6,263 nucleotides of DNA. Source: Verrucomicrobiales bacterium. Its GTDB lineage: Bacteria > Verrucomicrobiota > Verrucomicrobiia > Limisphaerales > UBA1100. Shown piece after piece: positions 1-5,169 of this stretch. The stretch covers positions 1 through 6,263 of the forward strand of contig WTHG01000523.1 of assembly GCA_011523245.1 (NCBI GenBank), read 5' to 3'. The number at the start of each line of letters is the position of its first letter. The first letter of the stretch is position 1. The notes below the pieces were generated by a model. It was not told where the DNA came from, searched no databases, and was given only the letters and a program-made list of their open reading frames with translations. Both the position numbers and the translations under genes were made by a program.

Positions 1-1083
1 GTGTTAAGTGATCCGAAATTCATGTACCTCGCGCGGATGGGGGTTGATGCACGGGCGAGGAATCACGAGCTGGTTTCGCGCCTCGCCTTTTTTCTTTGGA
101 ACGGCCCGCCGGACGGCAAGCTGCTGGCGCTGGCGGATCAAACCAAGCCGATTGCCGATTCCTCGCTGGTGCGCGAGGTGGATCGGCTGTTGGCGGATCC
201 GCGCGCTGAACGGTTCGTGGCCGATTTCACTGCCAAGTGGATCGGTTTCAGCGCGTTCGACCAAATCGCCATCGATCCCAATTACTATCGCAATTGGCGC
301 CCCACAACGAAGGCGGCTTTGAAGGACGAATCCGTTGCGTTCATCAGTGAACTGCTGCGCAATGATCTCAGTTGTCTTAATGTGCTCGACTCGAATTTTG
401 TGGTCGTCAACGAACGCGTCGCCAAGCACTACGGCATGGCCAACGTGGCGGGGCAGAAGTTTGCGCGCCAACCCGCGCCGGCTGGGCGCGGCGGGGTGCT
501 CACGCAGGCCGCCGTGTTGCTGGCGTATTCCAACGGGCAGGACGCGCACGCGGTGAATCGCGGTGTGTGGCTGCGCGCGCGCCTGCTGGGCGATCCGCCT
601 TCTGAGCCGCCGCCCGATGTGCCCGCGCTGGCTGATCTGCCGGCCGAACAGGTCGATACCTTTTCCATCAAACAAAAACTCGAGGCCCATCGCGTGGGCA
701 CGTGCTACGACTGCCACAAGGACATCGATCCGTGGGGCATCACGATGGAAGGCTTTGACGCGATCGGCCTGCCGCGTGAGAGAATCTTGAGCATTGGCAC
801 GAAGCGTCGGCAGTTTCATCCCGTGGTGAAATCGACGGAAATCAGCGGCCAGTCCATCAATGGCATGGCGGCCCTCAAGAAATACCTGCGGACGGAACGC
901 GCGGATGACTTCGCCTACGCCTTCACCGGCCACGTCCTGTCCCACGCCATCGGCCGGCCGCCCACCTACCGCGACAACGCCGAACTGCTCCGCCTGAAAA
1001 AGATTTTCCAAGCCGACAACCACAAGATGCGCACGCTCATCAAGGCCGTCGTGACATCGAAATTATTTAAGGACACGCCATGA
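1..1083 (+). CDS. DUF1592-DUF1588-DUF1585 protein with c-type haem motif (5' partial)
   Basis: This is the C-terminal 360 residues of a large exported protein of the planctomycete-type DUF1592/DUF1588/DUF1585 family, whose biochemical role is not established. The opening VLSDPKFMYL matches the middle of such proteins (usually 'vLxSPxFLYR'), so the GTG at base 1 is an internal Val codon and the start lies left of the window. The usual N-terminal haem domain, DUF1587 and DUF1595 would be there. A DUF1592-like region spans about residues 20-145 (ELVSRLAFFLWNGPPD, then the tract ending ERVAKHYG). A DUF1588-like region spans about 163-262 (RGGVLTQAAVLLA, NRGVWLRARLLGDPP) and contains the haem motif CYDCH at residues 235-239 followed by DIDPWG. 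A DUF1585-like tail (about 285-357) has FTGHVLSHAIGRPP. The stop overlaps the next ATG by 4 bp, which suggests translational coupling to the DUF1552 gene, a common pairing for these families. Family assignment is from recalled motifs. Confidence 0.9.
   Translation: MLSDPKFMYLARMGVDARARNHELVSRLAFFLWNGPPDGKLLALADQTKPIADSSLVREVDRLLADPRAERFVADFTAKWIGFSAFDQIAIDPNYYRNWRPTTKAALKDESVAFISELLRNDLSCLNVLDSNFVVVNERVAKHYGMANVAGQKFARQPAPAGRGGVLTQAAVLLAYSNGQDAHAVNRGVWLRARLLGDPPSEPPPDVPALADLPAEQVDTFSIKQKLEAHRVGTCYDCHKDIDPWGITMEGFDAIGLPRERILSIGTKRRQFHPVVKSTEISGQSINGMAALKKYLRTERADDFAYAFTGHVLSHAIGRPPTYRDNAELLRLKKIFQADNHKMRTLIKAVVTSKLFKDTP
1069..1073 (+). promoter_or_regulatory. Ribosome binding site for the DUF1552 gene
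   Basis: AAGGA lies 6 nt before the ATG at 1080 and inside the end of the upstream coding region. It is the only well-placed Shine-Dalgarno sequence in the window. It supports the ATG at 1080 as start, with the 4-bp ATGA overlap adding coupling. Confidence 0.6.
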
Positions 1084-2420
1084 ACGAATCGACCCAGCTC
1101 AATCGACGACATTTTCTCCGCGGCACCGGCGTAGCGCTCACGCTGCCGTGGCTGGAGAGCCTGAATGCCGCTGCGCCCGCCGCAAAAGATGCCGCCCCGC
1201 CGAAGCGATTCCTCGCGTTGTACGTGGGGCACGGCTTTGCCATCACGCTGGCTGATGATCATCCCGCGCGCGATTGGAGCTGGTACCCGCGCGTGGTCGA
1301 CGGCAAAATGCAGTTTGGCAAATCGATGGCCGGGTTCAATGAATTCACCGACCAAACCACCGTGCTGTATGGCCTCGAGCATCCGCGTGTCATCCGCGCC
1401 AATGGCCATGGCACGGCGGATTCCTTCCTCACCGGCAGTAACATCGGCGATGCCGTGAAGTATCCGTCCATCGATCAGGTGGCCGCTGGTGTGCACGGCA
1501 AGAAGACGCGTTACCCCAGCCTCGTGCTCGGCAACGAAGGCGGCCTCGGCACCAAGGGCACTTCGCGCACGCTCTCGTACAACCAGTTTGGCCGGCCCAT
1601 TCCGTCGACCAACAACCTGCTGGCGTTGTACGACAACATGTTCAACTCCGATCCCAAACTGCAGCGGGGCAACAAACGCCAGCTCGCTACCGGCCGACGG
1701 TTGGTTGATCGCGTACTGGAGAGTCACAAGGATTTGAAACGCCGCCTTGGCCGTGCGGACTCCGAGAAGCTCGAGCATTACCTGCATTCCATCCGCGATG
1801 TGGAAAAGGACATTGAGCGCATGCAAAGCTGGTCCGATACGCCCAAGCCCAAGGTCGACGCCAAGCAACTCGCTTTGGAAGCCACCGTGAAGGAACCGGC
1901 CGCCTTCATTCGCACGATGTACAATTTGATTTACCTCGCCTTCCAGACCGATACCACCCGTTACGCCACCTACATGCTGCAGAGCATGGGCGGCGGTGCG
2001 TGGGATAACATCCCGCAAACTCTCGGCATCGGTGGCAACCACCACGGCCTCGCCCACGCCGGCATCGGCCGCAACCCCGCAGGCGGCGGCCTCGCCAAGT
2101 ACGATCAGTTTCAGGGCCAGTTGCTCACCGAGTTTATCCAAAAACTCGCCGCCACCCCAGAGGCCAATGGCTCCCTGCTCGACAACACCCTCATCTACTA
2201 CGGCTGCAGCAACAGCAACACCCACAACAACAGCAACTACCCGCTCCTCCTGTGCGGCGGCAAAAACCTCGGCCTCAAACACGGTGAGTTCCACATGCTC
2301 AATGACCGCAAAGTGCCGCTCAATAATCTATATGTGACCATGCTCAACGCCCTCAGCGTGCCCACTGAAAAATTCTCCGACAGCACCGGCGCGTTGGATG
2401 ATGTGTTGTTGAAGGGATGA
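1080..2420 (+). CDS. DUF1552 (HXXSHH family) protein with twin-arginine signal
   Basis: This 446-residue protein belongs to the DUF1552 family (Pfam name HXXSHH), whose molecular function is unknown. Its length is normal for the family. The N-terminus has a twin-arginine signal: NRRHFLR at residues 8-14, then a hydrophobic stretch GVALTLPWLESL and an Ala-rich region near 30-39. The protein is therefore probably exported folded, which would suit a cofactor-bearing protein. Family features include HGTADSFLTG after the first third, SIDQVAAG, the coiled, charged helix region around 215-250 (RRLGRADSEKLEHYLHSIRD), and a C-terminal part with LLDNTLIYYGCSNSN and YPLLLCGG. The namesake motif is altered: residues 322-327 read HGLAHA, so Ser and the last His are replaced by Ala. 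It overlaps both neighbours by 4 bp and is probably co-transcribed and co-translated with them. Pairing with a DUF1592-type protein is typical, so the two may work together outside the cytoplasm (inference). Confidence 0.9.
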   Translation: MNESTQLNRRHFLRGTGVALTLPWLESLNAAAPAAKDAAPPKRFLALYVGHGFAITLADDHPARDWSWYPRVVDGKMQFGKSMAGFNEFTDQTTVLYGLEHPRVIRANGHGTADSFLTGSNIGDAVKYPSIDQVAAGVHGKKTRYPSLVLGNEGGLGTKGTSRTLSYNQFGRPIPSTNNLLALYDNMFNSDPKLQRGNKRQLATGRRLVDRVLESHKDLKRRLGRADSEKLEHYLHSIRDVEKDIERMQSWSDTPKPKVDAKQLALEATVKEPAAFIRTMYNLIYLAFQTDTTRYATYMLQSMGGGAWDNIPQTLGIGGNHHGLAHAGIGRNPAGGGLAKYDQFQGQLLTEFIQKLAATPEANGSLLDNTLIYYGCSNSNTHNNSNYPLLLCGGKNLGLKHGEFHMLNDRKVPLNNLYVTMLNALSVPTEKFSDSTGALDDVLLKG

Positions 2421-4129
2421 AACAAACAATACTCATCCTCGGCGCGCTCTGGGTCTCAGTGGTGAGTTCATTCTCCGCGGCCAAACCCAACGTCCTCTTC
2501 ATCGCCATTGATGATTTGAACGACTGGATCGGTTGCCTCGGCGGTCACCCGCAGGCTCGCACACCCAACCTCGATCGGCTGGCCGCTTCGGGTGTGCTCT
2601 TCACCAACGCCCATTGCCCGGCACCGGCGTGTAATCCATCGCGCACGGCGATCTTCACCGGCCAATCGCCGCATCGTTCCGGGTTGTATGCCAACAACCA
2701 AAGCATGCGCGAAATTTTGCCCAAGGCGGAGTTGCTGCCCAAGACCTTCTCCCGCGCCGGGTACTGGGCCGCCGGTTCTGGCAAGATGCTGCATTACTTT
2801 ATCGACGCCCAATCGTGGGATGAGTATTTCCCGAAAAAGGAAACGGAAAATCCGTTCCCGCGCACGCTGTATCCGAAGAAACGCCCAGTGAGCATTCCGC
2901 GGGAGCCTTGGCAGTATGTCGAGACCGACTGGGCGGCGCTGGAAGCCACCGATGAGGAATACGGCGGCGACGTGCTGGTGGCCGATTGGGTGGGCAAACA
3001 GCTGGCCCGAAAACACGATAAACCGTTCTTCCTCGCCTGCGGCATTTACCGCCCGCACGAGCCGTGGTTTGTGCCCAAGAAATATTTCGCGCCGTTCCCG
3101 CTGGAATCCATTCAGTTGCCGCCCGGTTACAAGGCCGATGATCTGGATGATCTCCCGCCCGAGGGCAAGCGCCGCGGTCCAAACCGCTATTTCGTCCATA
3201 TCCAGAAACACCAGCAGTGGAAGGCGGCGGTGCAGGGGTATCTCGCCTCGATTTATTTTGCCGACACCATGCTCGGTCGCGTGTTGGATGCGCTGGAGAA
3301 TGGGCCGAATGCCGGCAACACCATTGTGGTGCTGTGGAGCGATCACGGCTGGCATCTCGGCGAGAAAGAGCACTGGCAAAAATTCACCGCCTGGCGTGTG
3401 TGCACGCGGGTGCCGTTGATGGTGCGCGTACCCAAAGGCGTGTCCGGGTTGCCCGCCGGCACCAAGCCGGGCATCAGCCGGCGGCCGGTGAGTCTCTTGA
3501 GCCTTGCCCCCACGCTCACACAACTGGCCGGTTTGCCGGCGCAACCGGATCATCACGGGCCCAGCCTCGTGCCGCTCCTGAAACAGCCCGATGCCCGATG
3601 GCCGCACGTGGCACTGACCCACTTGGCCGAGCCGGGCAGTTTCGGACTCAGTGCGGAACGGTACCGCTACATCCGCTACGCCGACGGCGATGAGGAGTTG
3701 TACGACATCCGGTCCGACCCCTACGAATGGAGCAATCTCGCCGCGCATCCGGACTACGCGGCCACACTTGAGCATCTCCGCACCCGTGCGCCCAAGAAAT
3801 TTGCTCCGGCCGCCCAGCCGTCCCTTGCCGCTATGCCCTCGCTGAAATGGGTCCCCCTCAAGGCCCCGGCGAAAGCGCCTGCCTCCAAGCCTGCCGGAGG
3901 TGGGTTTGACGTGATCTTTATCAACCGGCGCCCGCAACCCGTGCAGCTATACTGGATGACTCCCAAGGGCGACCGCCGACATTACGCGACCCTCGAGCCG
4001 GGCAAAACCAAGCGCCAACGAACCCGCCCCGGCGCGGTCTGGCAAATCGCCGAGGCCACAGCCGCTGCCCGGCCGCTGGGCTATTTCCGCGTGGACGATC
4101 GTGCCGCCAAGGCGGTAGTGCCCAAGTAA
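2417..4129 (+). CDS. Secreted iduronate-2-sulfatase-like sulfatase with C-terminal VHL-beta-like domain
   Basis: This 570-residue exported type I (formylglycine) sulfatase is predicted to hydrolyse a sulfate ester, probably on a polysaccharide; the substrate is unknown. A Sec signal peptide covers residues 1 to about 21 (MKQTILILGALWVSVVSSFSA). Metal-ligand Asp pair D32-D33 sits in NVLFIAIDDLND. The formylglycine motif is C72-N-P-S-R76 and would need a formylglycine-generating enzyme encoded elsewhere. GK..H (K123, H126), IYRPHEPW (H214) and SDHGWHLGE (D309, H310) with K322 line up, from memory, with human iduronate-2-sulfatase K135/H138, H229, D334/H335 and K347. The sulfatase part ends near residue 455 after ELYDIRSDPYEWSNLA. 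An Ala/Pro/Lys-rich linker (about 460-495) leads to a VHL-beta-like domain at about 497-560, annotated separately. The start overlaps the preceding stop by 4 bp, with GAAGGG directly before the ATG. The specific enzyme name is uncertain; the sulfatase class is not. Confidence 0.93.
   Translation: MKQTILILGALWVSVVSSFSAAKPNVLFIAIDDLNDWIGCLGGHPQARTPNLDRLAASGVLFTNAHCPAPACNPSRTAIFTGQSPHRSGLYANNQSMREILPKAELLPKTFSRAGYWAAGSGKMLHYFIDAQSWDEYFPKKETENPFPRTLYPKKRPVSIPREPWQYVETDWAALEATDEEYGGDVLVADWVGKQLARKHDKPFFLACGIYRPHEPWFVPKKYFAPFPLESIQLPPGYKADDLDDLPPEGKRRGPNRYFVHIQKHQQWKAAVQGYLASIYFADTMLGRVLDALENGPNAGNTIVVLWSDHGWHLGEKEHWQKFTAWRVCTRVPLMVRVPKGVSGLPAGTKPGISRRPVSLLSLAPTLTQLAGLPAQPDHHGPSLVPLLKQPDARWPHVALTHLAEPGSFGLSAERYRYIRYADGDEELYDIRSDPYEWSNLAAHPDYAATLEHLRTRAPKKFAPAAQPSLAAMPSLKWVPLKAPAKAPASKPAGGGFDVIFINRRPQPVQLYWMTPKGDRRHYATLEPGKTKRQRTRPGAVWQIAEATAAARPLGYFRVDDRAAKAVVPK
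2435..2478 (+). repeat. Signal-peptide DNA resembling a CTCTGTG-type dispersed repeat, copy 1
   Basis: This 44-bp stretch encodes residues 7-21 of the sulfatase signal peptide. It aligns without gaps and in the same reading frame to 4202-4245 in the signal peptide of the squalene-cyclase-like gene, with 33 of 44 bases identical by my count. It is the more diverged copy (core GCTCTGGGTCTCAGTGGTGA). Common ancestry is an inference, because hydrophobic signal peptides can also converge. Confidence 0.45.
3905..4096 (+). other. VHL-beta-like domain encoded at the 3' end of the sulfatase gene
   Basis: Residues about 497-560 of the sulfatase match the beta domain of human von Hippel-Lindau protein (Pfam VHL, PF01847) with no gaps over about 46 positions, roughly 17 identical against the human sequence as I remember it. 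Shared landmarks are VIFxNRxP (N503 for VHL N78), W513 (W88), Y523-x-T-L-x-P-G (Y98), R533 (R108), G539 (G114) and W542 (W117). Three aromatic residues of the VHL hydroxyproline pocket (W88, Y98, W117) are kept. S111 becomes T536 and H115 becomes A540. There is no VHL alpha domain. VHL-beta domains are known in bacterial proteins. By analogy it may be a small beta-sandwich binding module that anchors or targets the sulfatase, but its ligand is unknown. Confidence 0.8.
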
Positions 4130-4177
4130 TTCAGCAGGCAACGGACAATTGAATTCACCCAATCCCGCCTCCATCCA

Positions 4178-5104
4178 ATGAACATCATGAACCGCATAAT
4201 AATCCTCAGTGCTCTCTGTGCCTCTGTGGTGAATCTATTCGCCGACGAACAGCCCGTGCGCCAAGCCATCGAGCGGGCCATTCCGTTTATTGAGGAGGAG
4301 GGCGTGAACTGGATTGAGAAACGCAACTGCGTTTCGTGCCATCGCATCAACACGATGGTCTGGAGCCTGAGTCTGGCCAAGGCGCGGGGGTTTAAGGTGA
4401 GCGATGAGCTGGATGAATGGATCGATTGGTCGGTGAAAGCGTCGCTGGGCAAGAACGACAAGGGCAAGATTGTCGGGCACCTCAACAAGGAAGGCGTGGC
4501 GCAGTTGTTGTACGGGTTGGATCTGCCCAAATCGAAAAGTGACAAGCTTACCGCGCTGTTGCCCAACGCTCAGCGCGAGGATGGCACTTGGAAACCCGGC
4601 GGCCAATTGCCCGGGCAGAAACGGCCCGTGGCGGAGACGAGCATCACCTCCACCCAATGGATAGCGCTGGTGGCGGATGAAAAAACTGCCGCCCGCGCGC
4701 GGCCGGCCATTGCAAAAAGCAAACCGGGCCAAAGCACGGAATGGTACGCCCTGCAATTGTTGCTGGCGGCGAAGGCCGGCTACACCCAGGCGCAGACGGC
4801 GGCAACGCAGGCATTGTTGAAACTGCAGCACGCCGATGGCGGTTGGGGTTGGTTGACCGCCGATCCCAGCGACGCCCTCGGTACGGGCATCGCATTGTAC
4901 GCGCTGCAATACGCGGGCAATGAGGCGGATCCAGCCGCGCTCCATCGCGCTCGTGCGTTTCTGCTGAAGACACAGCGCCAAGACGGCTCCTGGGCCGTGC
5001 GCGGCACCAAGGCGAAGAAGAAAAAATCCGTGGAGGAAACCGCCGTCTACTGGGGCACTACTTGGGCGGTCATCGCACTGGCGACGGGCTTGGCCGGTAA
5101 GTAG
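4178..5104 (+). CDS. Exported haem-motif protein with squalene-cyclase/prenyltransferase-like repeats
   Basis: This 308-residue protein has a Sec signal peptide (about residues 1-22, ending NLFADE), a c-type haem motif CVSCH at 51-55, and repeats of the alpha/alpha-toroid type seen in squalene-hopene cyclases and prenyltransferase beta subunits. Three QW-like motifs are visible: QREDGTW (132-138), QHADGGWGW (217-225) and QRQDGSW (266-272). Each is followed by a helix such as TSTQWIALVA, DALGTGIALYAL and GTTWAVIAL. It is about half the length of a true squalene-hopene cyclase and lacks the catalytic DXDD motif, so terpene cyclisation is unlikely; a binding or scaffold role with a covalently bound haem fits better. 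The ATG at 4178 is chosen, but ATG at 4187 (residue 4) is nearly as good, and neither has a clear Shine-Dalgarno. It follows the sulfatase by 48 bp without a visible terminator, so co-transcription is plausible. A Lys-rich patch (KAKKKKS, 278-284) lies near the C-terminus. Confidence 0.85.
   Translation: MNIMNRIIILSALCASVVNLFADEQPVRQAIERAIPFIEEEGVNWIEKRNCVSCHRINTMVWSLSLAKARGFKVSDELDEWIDWSVKASLGKNDKGKIVGHLNKEGVAQLLYGLDLPKSKSDKLTALLPNAQREDGTWKPGGQLPGQKRPVAETSITSTQWIALVADEKTAARARPAIAKSKPGQSTEWYALQLLLAAKAGYTQAQTAATQALLKLQHADGGWGWLTADPSDALGTGIALYALQYAGNEADPAALHRARAFLLKTQRQDGSWAVRGTKAKKKKSVEETAVYWGTTWAVIALATGLAGK
4202..4245 (+). repeat. Signal-peptide DNA resembling a CTCTGTG-type dispersed repeat, copy 2
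   Basis: This stretch encodes residues 9-23 of the haem/toroid protein's signal peptide (ILSALCASVVNLFAD). The core GCTCTCTGTGCCTCTGTGGT, whose reverse complement reads ACCACAGAGGCACAGAGAGC, resembles a short sequence that I recall recurring in many environmental bacterial genomes, often intergenic and often mis-translated as 'TTEAQR'-type peptides. It is related to 2435-2478. Confidence 0.5.
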
Positions 5105-5125
5105 GTCATTGGCATTGGCCGAAAC

Positions 5126-5154
5126 TTGTCCAGTCGGCAAAATTGGCCTAGGCT
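5126..5154 (+). promoter_or_regulatory. Possible sigma-70-type promoter for the PSCyt1-DUF1549 gene
   Basis: TTGTCC (5126-5131) and TAGGCT (5149-5154) are separated by 17 bp and lie just upstream of the ATG at 5170. They match TTGACA at 4 of 6 and TATAAT at 3 of 6 positions. Transcription would begin near 5161, giving a leader of about 10 nt, which fits the absence of a Shine-Dalgarno there. The match is weak and based on position and spacing only. Confidence 0.3.
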
Positions 5155-5169
5155 CACGTTCCTGAATTT

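Noticed and set aside
1..3. GTG at base 1 as a true start codon
   Set aside because: The residues that follow match the interior of the DUF1592 family, and no signal peptide or upstream haem domain is present, so the gene is cut by the window edge.
966..2294. Long minus-strand open frame (442 codons) opposite the DUF1552 gene
   Set aside because: It is a by-product of high GC and codon bias. The predicted peptide is low in recognisable motifs and lies opposite a clear family protein.
2468..3937. Long minus-strand open frame (489 codons) opposite the sulfatase gene
   Set aside because: The + strand carries an intact sulfatase active site over the same bases, and the antisense peptide is Arg/Gly/His-rich with no recognisable domain.
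4081..4566. Minus-strand frame containing an FTTEAQRALR-like peptide
   Set aside because: That peptide is the typical spurious translation of the CACAGAGGCACAGAGAG-type sequence; the + strand signal peptide and haem motif are the better reading.
4178..5104. Squalene-hopene cyclase or prenyltransferase enzyme function
   Set aside because: There is no DXDD motif, the length is about half, and a signal peptide plus CXXCH motif imply an exported haem protein instead.
5118..5138. Inverted repeat GCCGA/TCGGC with an 11-nt loop as a terminator after the haem/toroid gene
   Set aside because: The stem is only 5 bp, the loop is long and no T-run follows; it also overlaps the possible promoter.
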